A stretch of DNA of 64,000 bases from the NCBI GenBank assembly GCA_902764345.1, contig CACWVT010000004.1:17589-81588 (forward strand), given 5' to 3'. Below the pieces are notes generated by a model. It was not told the origin of the DNA, did no database searches, and worked only from the letters and a program-made list of their open reading frames with translations. Within the stretch, counting starts at the first letter, position 1. Each line of letters begins with the position of its first letter. Shown here one piece after another: positions 48,762 to 58,403 of this stretch. The position numbers were made by a program, and so were the translations under genes. The stretch is from an uncultured Ruminobacter sp. Its GTDB lineage: Bacteria > Pseudomonadota > Gammaproteobacteria > Enterobacterales > Succinivibrionaceae.

Positions 48762-50897
48762 ATGACTAATGACAACAGCACTGTGACTCCTCAGGGAGAA
48801 AAATCCCCTACGGTGACGGCAAGAATCATAACCGCATTTGCGGTATTTTTTGCCTCAACATTTCTCGGCATGATCATTCTTGCCATCGGAAGATATATTT
48901 TCATGATGAACTTCGGCCCTACCGCAACGGAACAGATAAGCGATGCCGAGATGTCCGCATTCATAAAGACATCTGTCCTTTTTGACGCCAAGTTCTCCGC
49001 CACAGTATTTCTGCCCCTGCTTGCCGCAGGTTTCATGATGTTCGTTCCGGGCCTCGTAAAACACTACAGAAAGGTCGCCTGCTTTCTCAGCTACCTCGGC
49101 ATCATGATTCTCCTGTCGCTCACCGTGGTGCAGCATTACTATTATGAAACCTACAAGCAGGCCATCAGCTCATTCATATTCGCCCTCTTTAGGGAGGATC
49201 CGCTGGCGGTTCTTACCACCATAGTCACCGACTACCCAGTTTTGCCGGCGCTGATTCTCATTATTCTTTTTGTGGCTGTCTACTATTATGTTTACAGATC
49301 CGTAACTGCCGCATCCGAGGGAATCTTCGGATATGTCAGAAAGAAATTGGGCAGAGTATCGGGAGTTATGTTCATACTTGTTCTTACGGCCGTTACTGCT
49401 TTTATGCTGCGCGGTTCCGTTGACACCTTTCCGCTCCGTCAGGACAATCTTAACGTATCTCGCAACACCATCATAAACATTGCTACCGGCAACGGACCGG
49501 CTTATTTCTACTGGGCCTACAAGTGGTACAGAAAGGAAGGAAAGAAGCCAAAGATATCAGTAAACGAACTGATTAAGAGCTTCAGAAACAACGGTTTTGA
49601 AACAACGCCGGAAAACATTACCGCACCTCTGGCGGTAAGAATCCCCGAAAATGAATTTCTGAAGAATAATCCGCCGGACATAGCCTTTGCGATCATGGAA
49701 AGCATGAGTACCCATATGCTGCTCCTCGGTGATTCGAAATACAGCATAGACGTATACGGCAGTCTTAAAAAGCATGCCCAGACCGACTTCATGTTCCTCA
49801 ACTTCCTGTCCGAAGGCAACGGAACTTCAGACACGCTGATGAGACTCTTCACCGGAGCACCGGACATGAACCTTTCAACCTCATCCGCAATGGACAAAAA
49901 GTTTTTCCTCAACACGATAAGACCGTTCAAGGAACACGGATACAGGGTGACATTCATTACCAGCGGTCGCAGTTCATGGCGCAATATCGGCAACTTTCTT
50001 AAGGCTCAGGGAGTTGACGAGGTCATTGATGAAAGCACCATAAGGGAATTATTCCCTAATGCCACCAGCGGAACCTGGGGCATTGACGATGAATATCTTT
50101 TCAGAACGGCTTACAAAATTCTTACCGCACCCCACAAGCAGCCGCAGCTGATTTTCATGCTGACAATCACCAACCACCCTCCTTACAGGGTTCCGGTGAA
50201 CGTTAAGCCGCAGACGATTCCTCTGCCTAAGGAAATTCTGCAGAGATTCCCTTATACAAATACCGAAACCATCTTTGCAACCTTCAGATATGCAAACAAT
50301 TCCCTCGGAAACTTTATTTCGGAAGTGAAAGCCAATCCCGATACTGCCGAAAAAACCTTTATTGTGGCAACAGGTGATCATAACCTCAGAGGTATTGGAT
50401 ACAACCACCGCTTTGATGAAGTCATTCTGGGACACGGTGTTCCGTTCTACATGTACATGCCGCAGAAATACCGTGAAGCAACCGGAGTCAGCTATGACAG
50501 CTACCGTTTCGGCTCACACAAGGATATCATGAGCACCGTGGCTAAGCATGCTCTTTCAGGAGGCACCATGCTGACCCTGGGATGTGACATGCTCAGCGAC
50601 ATCGACATCTGCAACTATCCGTACAGCTACAATGACGAGGTCGGCATCTACAAGAAAAGTTCCAGCTATATGATCAGAAACAGGTACGCCGATCAGTATG
50701 TCGCCTGTTTCCTGAGAAACAACGAGGTAAATTACAAAAACGCTCTGCTGGATACTCCGCGTATCAGCGGACTGCTGGTAGATCCCGCCAAGTTCAGCAA
50801 TTCAGGAGAGCAGTGTAATGAAATTGAAAACTATGATCAGCTGGTACACGACATCTATCATTACAATCTGACCTTAAACGAAAAGGAATCAGACTGA
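48762..50897 (+). CDS. LTA-synthase-like membrane sulfatase/phosphotransferase
   Basis: The product has 711 residues. Four or five N-terminal membrane helices (about 22-45, 73-97, 103-125, 153-178, 198-215) precede a periplasmic alkaline-phosphatase-superfamily domain. Candidate nucleophile region is IMESMSTHMLLLG near 312; metal-site motifs include TGDHNLRG near 545 and FGSHKDIMSTV near 585. The family (COG1368) transfers phosphoglycerol or phosphoethanolamine, for example to teichoic acid or to osmoregulated glucans (OpgB). The substrate cannot be told from sequence. It is on its own transcript, bounded by a terminator at 50944. Confidence 0.82.
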   Translation: MTNDNSTVTPQGEKSPTVTARIITAFAVFFASTFLGMIILAIGRYIFMMNFGPTATEQISDAEMSAFIKTSVLFDAKFSATVFLPLLAAGFMMFVPGLVKHYRKVACFLSYLGIMILLSLTVVQHYYYETYKQAISSFIFALFREDPLAVLTTIVTDYPVLPALILIILFVAVYYYVYRSVTAASEGIFGYVRKKLGRVSGVMFILVLTAVTAFMLRGSVDTFPLRQDNLNVSRNTIINIATGNGPAYFYWAYKWYRKEGKKPKISVNELIKSFRNNGFETTPENITAPLAVRIPENEFLKNNPPDIAFAIMESMSTHMLLLGDSKYSIDVYGSLKKHAQTDFMFLNFLSEGNGTSDTLMRLFTGAPDMNLSTSSAMDKKFFLNTIRPFKEHGYRVTFITSGRSSWRNIGNFLKAQGVDEVIDESTIRELFPNATSGTWGIDDEYLFRTAYKILTAPHKQPQLIFMLTITNHPPYRVPVNVKPQTIPLPKEILQRFPYTNTETIFATFRYANNSLGNFISEVKANPDTAEKTFIVATGDHNLRGIGYNHRFDEVILGHGVPFYMYMPQKYREATGVSYDSYRFGSHKDIMSTVAKHALSGGTMLTLGCDMLSDIDICNYPYSYNDEVGIYKKSSSYMIRNRYADQYVACFLRNNEVNYKNALLDTPRISGLLVDPAKFSNSGEQCNEIENYDQLVHDIYHYNLTLNEKESD

Positions 50898-50943
50898 CAC
50901 CGTTAGCTCCCTCTGAGTACGGGCATTACCTGCAAACAAAAAC

Positions 50944-50980
50944 GGGGACGATACTTATAAGGTACCGTCCCCTTAATTAT
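50944..50980 (+). terminator. Terminator of the sulfatase gene
   Basis: GGGGACG-TAC pairs with GTA-CGTCCCC, one mismatch, followed by TTAATTAT. Confidence 0.6.
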
Positions 50981-51160
50981 CACAAAGGATATGAGGTATT
51001 GCCCTTTTCAACTGACTTTGCTTTTCTCTTTTTCAGAAACTTCCGTTTTTAAACTGCATGCGGCTGTTGACTACCAGGACATATGAACTGCGACAGAATA
51101 CTGTCTTATGATTACAGTAACCTCACAACGGCAGAAAAAAGCATTGAAATCCACATGAAA

Positions 51161-51191
51161 GAAGAGCCCCGGCTTACGCTCGGGGCTCTTC
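51161..51191. terminator. Terminator downstream of the LacI-type gene
   Basis: A perfect 11-bp stem (GAAGAGCCCCG / CGGGGCTCTTC) with a 9-nt loop. The minus-strand tail CTTTC favours use by the regulator gene. Confidence 0.75.
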
Positions 51192-51214
51192 TGGTATATT
51201 AGACGACAGACAGA

Positions 51215-52345
51215 TTATTTCTTCTGTTTTCTGACTCTGCCTTCCATTACCGCTGCTTCATTATAAGGAGCCACGGAATCACGTTCAATAAGGTCAGGAA
51301 TAAACTTCAGATCCTCACGGGTAAACTCAATGATTTCGTGAAGATCAAATTTCTTCTCATATCCCTTATTGCTTTCCTTTTCCTTACGTTCCTCATATTC
51401 TTCGCGTTCTCTGGTGTACAGAACGTTAAGGGCAAGCTTTGCCGCTGTTTCACCCACTTCCTCTATAGGATAACGGACAGTGGTGAGCTTAGGCTTAATG
51501 AAGTTGGTAATCAGATTGTTATCGAAACCGATGGCGCTCACTTCCTCAGGAACACTGATATTGTTCTCTGCAAGAGCACTCACTGCACCTACGGCCATGG
51601 CATCGTTATAAGCCACGAATGCGGTGAAACCTACGTCCCTCATAAGAAGAGACTCAATTGCGTTGTGACCGCCGTTTTCATCAGGGAATGCCAGACTTAC
51701 CAGATCCTCATCATATTCGATACCTGCGTTGCTGAGTGCTCTGCGGTAACCGTCCATACGATCCTTGGCATCCTGATTGTTAACTTCGTCTGAGGCTATG
51801 TAGGCTATACGCTTATGCCCCTGCTTTATCAGATGATTAACGGCTGTTTCCATGCCACAGCTGATGTCAACCCAGACGCATCTGTCCTCGAGAGTCGGAA
51901 CAAGACGGTTAACGAATACGATAGGCACATCGGAACGGGCAATTTCAATAAGTTCCTGATCGCTTAAGGCCTTGGAATGCACTACGAGAGCATCACAACG
52001 TCTTAAAAGGAGTGCTTCAATACTGTTCTTTTCACGATCATGTTCGTGTTTGCCTGACATTACGATTACAAACTTGTTAGCAGGCAGAATGACATTTTCA
52101 ATACCGCGCATCATCTGGGCAAAGAACGGACCGCCACAGAGGTCGCCAACCAGAACGCCGATGCAGTTTGATTTCTTGTTCACCAATGCCTGAGCAAAAC
52201 TGTTCGGCTGGAAATTAAGATCTTCCATGGCCTTCATTACGGCTTCAACCTTGTCGGGAGAAACCTTGGAAGACTTGTTTATAACTCTTGATACTGTTGA
52301 TATGGACACGTTAGCTAAACGGGAAACATCTTTTATTGTAGCCAT
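51215..52345 (-). CDS. LacI/GalR family transcription regulator
   Basis: The product has 376 residues, about 35 longer than usual. The N-terminal HTH (TIKDVSRLANVSISTVSRVIN) and hinge helix (PNSFAQALVNKKSN) are canonical. The periplasmic-binding-like sensor domain follows. A charged insert near residues 315-340 (REREEYEERKEKESNKGYEKK) accounts for the extra length. The effector is unknown, though GalR/GalS-like features are present. No sugar-use genes adjoin it, so the targets lie elsewhere. Confidence 0.92.
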   Translation of the reverse strand: MATIKDVSRLANVSISTVSRVINKSSKVSPDKVEAVMKAMEDLNFQPNSFAQALVNKKSNCIGVLVGDLCGGPFFAQMMRGIENVILPANKFVIVMSGKHEHDREKNSIEALLLRRCDALVVHSKALSDQELIEIARSDVPIVFVNRLVPTLEDRCVWVDISCGMETAVNHLIKQGHKRIAYIASDEVNNQDAKDRMDGYRRALSNAGIEYDEDLVSLAFPDENGGHNAIESLLMRDVGFTAFVAYNDAMAVGAVSALAENNISVPEEVSAIGFDNNLITNFIKPKLTTVRYPIEEVGETAAKLALNVLYTREREEYEERKEKESNKGYEKKFDLHEIIEFTREDLKFIPDLIERDSVAPYNEAAVMEGRVRKQKK

Positions 52346-52609
52346 ATACCACCTAAAAAGTAATATGCTTATTATTTAATTAGTAATTACAAACGCCATT
52401 ATACTACTACGATTATAGTAAAAAGTTAACGAATTGTGACAATTATTGCGAGTATCATTCTATAAATAACAAAAATCTTTACATTTTGTTTACTTTTTAA
52501 TAAATAGCTGAAACAAAGTATACACAAAACGCCATGTTATCCTATTAACTACACCCTTGAAAATAATTCAAAAATAAAAATAATTCGCAATAATCTCTGT
52601 GTCACACGG
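52346..52609. other. AT-rich upstream region of the LacI-type gene
   Basis: This holds the promoter of the regulator on the minus strand. It is AT-rich and shows no further gene. Confidence 0.4.
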
Positions 52610-52708
52610 CTAAAATGCCGCTGATTTTTCATTAAACGCAGCGTATTTCTGGCTTATTCTTAAACGTTCCAACGGGTAAAATCTCACGCTTTTTCCGGTG
52701 CCTACCAT
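52610..52708 (-). CDS. Possible 32-aa basic small protein
   Basis: An ATG at 52708 has AAGAAGGA nine bases upstream. The frame (MVGTGKSVRFYPLERLRIS and 13 more residues) ends at 52610. It is not recognised. A longer frame to 52840 is rejected because two hairpins run through it. Confidence 0.3.
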   Translation of the reverse strand: MVGTGKSVRFYPLERLRISQKYAAFNEKSAAF

Positions 52709-52740
52709 ACGTCGGATTCCTTCTTCGGTTTTTCCCGCAG

Positions 52741-52800
52741 CGTAAGAAAGCGACTGCGGATACAGGTCCCCAGTCGCAGCTGCGGGACGGGTACCGTCCC
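52741..52800 (-). terminator. Two adjacent hairpins after slt
   Basis: GGGACGG/CCGTCCC (52784-52800) and GCGACTG/CAGTCGC (52750-52777) follow the slt stop. The second ends in TTTCTT on the minus strand. Confidence 0.5.
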
Positions 52801-52817
52801 TGTTACCGTAAACTCCT

Positions 52818-54783
52818 CTAATAGCAGTTTTCCTTCTCATTCTCGTAAATGAAAACAGGTTCCTTCACACCCAGAAGATGCTGATACATGTAGTCATAGA
52901 AAACCACCTTCTGAACATAGTTTCTGGTTTCATTAAACGGAATGTTCTCCACGTATGTCGCAAGATCCCTGCACACACCGTCGGTACTCTGCCATCTCAG
53001 AGCTCTTCTCGGACCTGCATTGTAGCCTGCGGAGGTAAATATGCGGTTTCCGCCGAAATCATTCATGAGATCCCTGAGATATGCGGTTCCGAGCACCACA
53101 TTGACCTCAGGTCGCAAGAGATCAATCGGCTTGCTGTACCCCACTCCGTACTTCCTGCTCACTATCTTGGCGGTTTCAGGCATAATCTGCATGAGTCCCA
53201 TCGCACCAACCGGAGATTTAGCCTTTGGATTCATCATGCTTTCCTGACGGGTTATGCCGTACATGAACGAAAGGGAGACATTACGGGCTGTAGATAGGTT
53301 CCCACAGAGCCAGCTCATAGTGTCCGCGTTCAGCTTCAGCCTTGGCAATGTATCGTGCGTCCTCAACGCTTGCCTGATTCATGAGTTCCTTCCATTCAGT
53401 CCTCAGACCTTTGCTGTCACCTAAGAACTCATACTCGGCAAAACGCTGATATGCGGGATACTTGACCATGAACCCAGCTCTCTGCCTGTCATTAAGTGCG
53501 GGAACAGACACCTCATTTACCGAATAAGGAACCCCCACCCTGTCGGCTGCGAGATAACCGTAAAAGCTTCTCTGCTGTGCAAGCTCTCTCATGACGATGT
53601 CAGATTCTGCCTTTCTGCCAAGCTTTTCCAAAGCAACGGCATGCCAGTAACGATAATTGTCCTCTCGACGGCTTTCAGCAGAAAGACGGTTCAGATACTT
53701 TTCCACGCTGATGAAGTCACCGTTCCAGATTGCAAGACGAATGCGCTGCTTGAACATGTCCTCGTCACCAAGCTTAGGCAGTTCAGCGTCAACGAAATCA
53801 AACGGAATGTCATATCTCTCAAAAAGAAGGGATATGAGAATGGCCTTCTTAATTTTACTGACGTCGTTCTCTGAAGGATGATACTTTTCAATAAATGACT
53901 TAAGCTCGCTCAGTGCACCGCGCGGTTCCACCCTGCCGTATCTTCTGAATACGGATACTGCGGATGCAGTATCCGATACCGGGATGGCCCCGTAACCAGC
54001 CGGATTGTCATAATATTTGGCAAGATACTTAAGCGTTGCGGAGTATTCCTTGGAATTCTTCAGCATTGCGGCCGCTGCACGATAGATACCCTGCTTGTTT
54101 CTGGTCCAGTATGACTCGCGGACGCGGGCATAAATGTCGGAAGGCTTGAGATCGCCGCCGGCAGACAGCACGGAAGCAAGCCCCATGCATGTTGCATTGA
54201 GAGGCACAGCATCGGCAAACTTCTTTCTGATGAAGGAAACCGCATCAGGCCTGTCACCGGTCTTATATTTGGCCTTAAACCACAGGCAGCGGAGATCCTC
54301 ACTCTGAGGAATCGTAGGAGACACCTTAAGGATGCCGGCATAATCATTCTCCTTGTCAAACCTGTACATATAGTGGCTCTTCAGTCTTGCGGACAGAATT
54401 TCATGCCTGTCGGAACGGATGAATGACAGCACGTCGGAGAGTTTGGCATCTGGTCTTCTGAGCATCAGATACTCTATGTTTACGGCCAGAGGATACCCTG
54501 CAAGATCGCTGTTAAGAATTCTTTCGACCTCGTCATATCTGCCGGCGGCATATTCATCAAGGGAAAGAACATAGCTGTCTCTTTCCTTTCTGAATCTGTC
54601 ATAATCATGGATTTCAGCTTCCGGAATTACGGCAGCAGGTCTCATGGACACATCCATTCTGGCGGTATTTTCTTCGAATGAAGGAGGAATGTCGGCTCGC
54701 GCACAGGAACACAGAACAGCAGACTGCAGCACGGCGGCAAGAGTCAGAGCAGCGGCTTTAACGTATTTCTTCTGTTTGATCAT
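52818..54783 (-). pseudogene. slt: Soluble lytic murein transglycosylase (Slt70 type), split by a frameshift
   Basis: Two overlapping frames form one gene. The first (54783-53281, about 500 residues) has a signal peptide with LCSC near its end and then the U- and L-domain helical superhelix. It ends in ELALWEPIYSP. The second frame carries the catalytic domain: MYGITRQESMMNPKAKSPVG (catalytic Glu in RQES), GLMQIMPETA, SAGYNAGP. Both run on in different frames around 53281-53366. Compared with E. coli Slt, about 10-15 residues between W-D/E and RQES also seem missing, so an indel is likely. A sequencing error or programmed shift is possible. If real, the catalytic domain is lost from the secreted product. 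Confidence 0.85.
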
Positions 54784-55487
54784 ATATCTTTAAATCGCCC
54801 GGTATCAGCAAATCAGATAAACAAATGAAAATTTAATGGAAATTATTATCCGTAAAAACGGAGATTTCTTCCGTACGACAACGGATAAATGTTCCTTTTT
54901 CCAAATCATACGGATATTAACAATTCTTTTCAACGATGCGGCTCAAACTGTATGCAATAAGACACATAAATTTGATACTGACATTTTAAGTTTTCTCAAA
55001 AGACACTGAAAAGAATGTTTTTTATCAATGCAGTTACCCTAAATTATAACAACTTTGAGCCAAAACCCAACTGTTATTTTCAAGTTTTTTCACCCCCAAA
55101 AATACGGATATTTTTTGGTGATTTTCCTATATTTTTTAATAGTCCGCAAAATTCTAAGATATTGATTTATTAATATTTTTTAAATACTTAAATCATAGTT
55201 ATGTATATACCATAATTTGTCAGACATTTTTTAAACGCAAGACGTGATAAATGTCCGTAAATCATGCCAAAACCGACGCTTCCAACCGTAAAAAACAGAA
55301 CAACGCAAGTACCGACCTCACAAAGCTTATGCTGATTATGATGAACGGTTCTTCATCAGAAAAACAGCCGGTACATCCGATACATTATCAAAACATACCG
55401 AACCTAAATCTCATGGCACGTCAGCAAACGCCGGTAACCGAGGAACGAACAAACGGTACTGAATACGCAACATCTTTTCATGAATAC
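54784..55487. other. AT-rich intergenic region upstream of slt
   Basis: No supported gene. The first 450 bp are strongly AT-rich with T runs. A 133-codon plus-strand frame starting at 55251 lacks a ribosome site, and the ung terminator and the antisense of ung run through it. Confidence 0.5.
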
Positions 55488-55515
55488 AAAAAAGAATGCC
55501 GTCCACAGGACGGCA
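55488..55515 (-). terminator. ung terminator
   Basis: A perfect 8-bp stem (TGCCGTCC / GGACGGCA, loop 3) is followed on the minus strand by TTCTTTTTT. Confidence 0.85.
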
Positions 55516-55541
55516 CACGTAGAATTAAATTATTCGGACGG

Positions 55542-56216
55542 TCAGAGATCCGTAGGCACCTGCCAGCATATAGGCTTCTTGCCGTGAGCAACAAGATACT
55601 CGTTGCATTTCAAAAAATGATTGCATCCAAAAAAACCGCGATACGCACTTAAAGGGCTGGGATGAGCACTGGTGAGTACCAGGTGTCTGCTCTGATCCAC
55701 GCAGCGACACTTCTTCTGTGCATGCGAACCCCAGAGCATGAATACGGTATGTTCGGTATGCTCATTAATCTTTTCTATAACCACGTCAGTGAATCTGTCC
55801 CAACCGATTTTACCGTGACTCTGCGGCTGCCCCTCTTCAACGGTAAGGGTATTGTTGAGCATGAACACCCCCTGTCGTGCCCAGCTTTCCAGATAGCCGT
55901 GTTCGGGGATCGTGAAGCTGTCACCGTATTCGTTCTTCAGCTCCTGATAGATGTTTCTCAGAGAAGGAGGTATCTCAACCTCAGGTCTGACGGAAAAGCA
56001 GAGACCGTGAGCCTGATATGGTCCGTGATAAGGATCCTGACCAATTATTACCACCCTCAGATCCTCCAGCGCCGTATATTTAAAGGCGTTAAACACGTCA
56101 GCACGCGGCGGATACACGTTTACGCCGGAAAGACGACGCTCCTCCACGTAGCTCATTATATTCTTAAAATAGTCCTTTTCCTTTTCGGGACCGATAACGT
56201 CATGCCATGAAGTCAT
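55542..56216 (-). CDS. ung: Uracil-DNA glycosylase
   Basis: The product has 224 residues, family 1 UDG. It removes uracil from DNA. The water-activating Asp is in [17 protein letters not shown] near residue 64; the DNA-intercalating loop is [14 protein letters not shown] near 187. [15 protein letters not shown] is conserved. It is transcribed alone and diverges from the sigma factor gene. Confidence 0.98.
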   Translation of the reverse strand: MTSWHDVIGPEKEKDYFKNIMSYVEERRLSGVNVYPPRADVFNAFKYTALEDLRVVIIGQDPYHGPYQAHGLCFSVRPEVEIPPSLRNIYQELKNEYGDSFTIPEHGYLESWARQGVFMLNNTLTVEEGQPQSHGKIGWDRFTDVVIEKINEHTEHTVFMLWGSHAQKKCRCVDQSRHLVLTSAHPSPLSAYRGFFGCNHFLKCNEYLVAHGKKPICWQVPTDL

Positions 56217-56350
56217 TGACTCACCACCTTTAAAAACTGTCTGCGGAGATGCACTGCACCTGCTTAAAACACCTTACGAAACGGTAAATGAATATAACAT
56301 CAAAGCTACGCTTAGGCAACAACGCTCACCCCAGTAATGCCTCACCTTTA
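56217..56350. other. ung / sigma-factor divergent region, first part
   Basis: Holds the ung promoter on the minus strand. No gene is seen. Confidence 0.35.
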
Positions 56351-56366
56351 GTGAAAACATTTTCAC
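56351..56366. promoter_or_regulatory. Palindromic operator-like site
   Basis: GTGAAAACATTTTCAC is a near-perfect 16-bp palindrome about 40 bp upstream of the predicted -10. The TGAAAA...TTTTCA pattern resembles LacI-family operators. Confidence 0.35.
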
Positions 56367-56384
56367 GGATTTGCGTACTACTTC

Positions 56385-56414
56385 TTATACAGAAAACGAG
56401 AATAATTCTATAAT
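56385..56414 (+). promoter_or_regulatory. Probable promoter of the sigma factor gene
   Basis: TTATAC at 56385 and TATAAT at 56409 are 18 bp apart. The leader would be about 240 nt. Confidence 0.45.
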
Positions 56415-56660
56415 GATTAGACTGTAATACGATATTTAATCTTTTATATATTAACTTTTTATAAGTTAAGCAATAAAAAACAAATTACAGGACGGAATTT
56501 TTTGGGCTTTTACGTACACGGGAAGACACGGCAGCATAATCTGCCCGCATGCTTTGTTGAAGCTTACGGAAAACTCCGCACGGAAGAAAGGATTCAGTCA
56601 AAGTAAATGAATCAGCCGGGCCTCCGGCCTGAGTCTGATAATTATAAAGAGAAAAATGAA

Positions 56661-58274
56661 ATGGCTACAAGGAATAATAACGACACTCCGATCATGCAGA
56701 GTCTGTATCAGAAGCTCAGAGAGGAAAAACTCCTCGAGCCCAAGGAAGAGCACAGGCTTGCGGAAACCATCAAAAACAGCAATAGGAACATCTGCAGTTT
56801 TATAGCTGAGGCCATTTTTATAGTCAAATTCATTCTGGACAAATATGACGCCGCACTCTCAGTCGATGAAAAAGATGACGGCAAGCTGTTTATTGAAAAA
56901 CTGGTCATAGGCTTCACGGATACCACTCCTGTTGCAACGGGTGGCAAGCGAACCAAAAAAAGCGCAGGATCCGATCTGGAAAACGAATCCGACGCTCCAG
57001 AAATCATTCTGCCCGGAAACGAGCTCTTGGAAACTGCACCACTGAAATTTGCAGAGCTCAAGGATCTTTACAGTCGAACGGTCAGATCCATCCGGACTCT
57101 GGGCAAGCAACATGAAACCACGACAGAACTGCAGAAGAGTCTTCGGGATCTAATCAGCACCTTTATATTCACTCCTGCCCTGTTCAACGAAATAATTGAG
57201 CACATCAACCTGCAGTTCTCACGCGTAAGGGAAATCTGCAGATGCTTTAAGGAAATACTCATCGACGATCTGAACACGGGTATCCGGAACTTCAAATCCA
57301 TGAACCTTCAGGCTCATGGAAAAGGAGGACTGGCCTCGAAGGAAACACTTTACTGGATTGAGTCTCTCGATGTTCTGCCCGATAAGGCCCTGAACAGACT
57401 GAAAAAGGATCCGGAAAAGGAGTTAGCCGTAAAAACAGCCCTTCACAAGCTGAAGCAGCTTGAAAGATTCACGTTCCACGACATCGGAGAAATCATCAAC
57501 ATATACAACAACATCAAAAAGGAATTCGCGAAGGGCATCGAGGCCCGCAACATCATGATAAGATCCAACATCAGGCTTGTGATGTACGAGGCCAGGAAAT
57601 TCAACAAAGACGATGATACCTTCAATGACCTGACCCAGTACGGAATTCTCGGTCTCATCAGAGCCATTGAAAAGTTTGACTACACCATGGGATTCAAGCT
57701 CTCCACCTATGCAACCTGCTGGATCAGACAGTATATGAACAGAGCATTGAACAATGACTTCAAATCCATAAGACTGCCTGCCAACAAGGAAGAGAAAATC
57801 AAGAAGATTAAACGCTTCAGCATCGATTTCTACAAGAAAAACGGCAGGGATCCGAAAAACAGTGAAATTTCAGAGGCGATAAAAATCTCTGCGGCTGAAG
57901 TAGCAAAGCTGAAGTTCTACTCCATACCGACTGTCTCACTTAACGAGTCGGTAAACCACGAAAACGGTGACGATCTTTATATAGAAAACGTCTACCACGT
58001 GGAAGATCAGGATACGCCACAGGATAATGCGGAAACAATGGGTATGAATGAGAGCATCATGGAGGCACTCAAGATACTTCCGCATCAGGAGTGTGACGTG
58101 CTGAAGCGCAGATTCGGACTCGGATCCTTTGATCCGCAGACTCTCGAGGAGATAGCAAGGCTTTACGGCGTCAAGGCTGAAAGAATCAGACAGATAGAAG
58201 AACAGGCGCTGCGTCGCCTTAAAACCAATTCAAAATTTGATTTTCTGAAAGACTGGGCCGCAGGCGTCAAATAA
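56661..58274 (+). CDS. RpoD-like sigma-70 factor, divergent, lacking region 1.1
   Basis: About 537 residues. Region 1.2 is recognisable (LYQKLREEKLLEPKEEHRLA). A large non-conserved region of about 200 residues follows, as in RpoD but unlike in sequence. Regions 2.1-2.4 are clear (NIRLVMYEARKFN, DLTQYGILGLIRAIEKFDY, FKLSTYATCWIRQYMNRAL), then region 3, then region 4.2 (TLEEIARLYGVKAERIRQIE, ALRRLK). Region 1.1 is absent and 2.4 reads KSIRLPANKEEK, so it is unlikely to be the housekeeping RpoD. It may be a second, group-2-like sigma factor. AAGAG lies nine bases before the ATG chosen here; an ATG at 56607 is an alternative. Confidence 0.85.
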   Translation: MATRNNNDTPIMQSLYQKLREEKLLEPKEEHRLAETIKNSNRNICSFIAEAIFIVKFILDKYDAALSVDEKDDGKLFIEKLVIGFTDTTPVATGGKRTKKSAGSDLENESDAPEIILPGNELLETAPLKFAELKDLYSRTVRSIRTLGKQHETTTELQKSLRDLISTFIFTPALFNEIIEHINLQFSRVREICRCFKEILIDDLNTGIRNFKSMNLQAHGKGGLASKETLYWIESLDVLPDKALNRLKKDPEKELAVKTALHKLKQLERFTFHDIGEIINIYNNIKKEFAKGIEARNIMIRSNIRLVMYEARKFNKDDDTFNDLTQYGILGLIRAIEKFDYTMGFKLSTYATCWIRQYMNRALNNDFKSIRLPANKEEKIKKIKRFSIDFYKKNGRDPKNSEISEAIKISAAEVAKLKFYSIPTVSLNESVNHENGDDLYIENVYHVEDQDTPQDNAETMGMNESIMEALKILPHQECDVLKRRFGLGSFDPQTLEEIARLYGVKAERIRQIEEQALRRLKTNSKFDFLKDWAAGVK

Positions 58275-58303
58275 CCAGATAACATTCGGATGTCACCTGT
58301 CAT

Positions 58304-58349
58304 AAAAACGAATCCGTCAGTATCCGGATACCGGAATGCTGACGGATTC
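58304..58349. terminator. Bidirectional terminator between the sigma gene and guaA
   Basis: GAATCCGTCAG at 58310 pairs with CTGACGGATTC at 58339, with a smaller inner hairpin. On the minus strand GTTTTTATG follows, so it serves guaA best. Confidence 0.75.
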
Positions 58350-58403
58350 AGTCATTTGAGAAGGCGTGAGTCAGGCTCTGCCTGAACTCACGGAATTCTC
58401 ACA

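Noticed and set aside
52610-52840. Long version (76 codons) of the small frame after slt
   Set aside because: It starts inside the end of slt and two GC-rich hairpins lie within it; only the short version has a good ribosome site.
55251-55652. 133-codon plus-strand frame convergent with ung
   Set aside because: It contains the ung terminator and overlaps ung on the opposite strand; no clear ribosome site.
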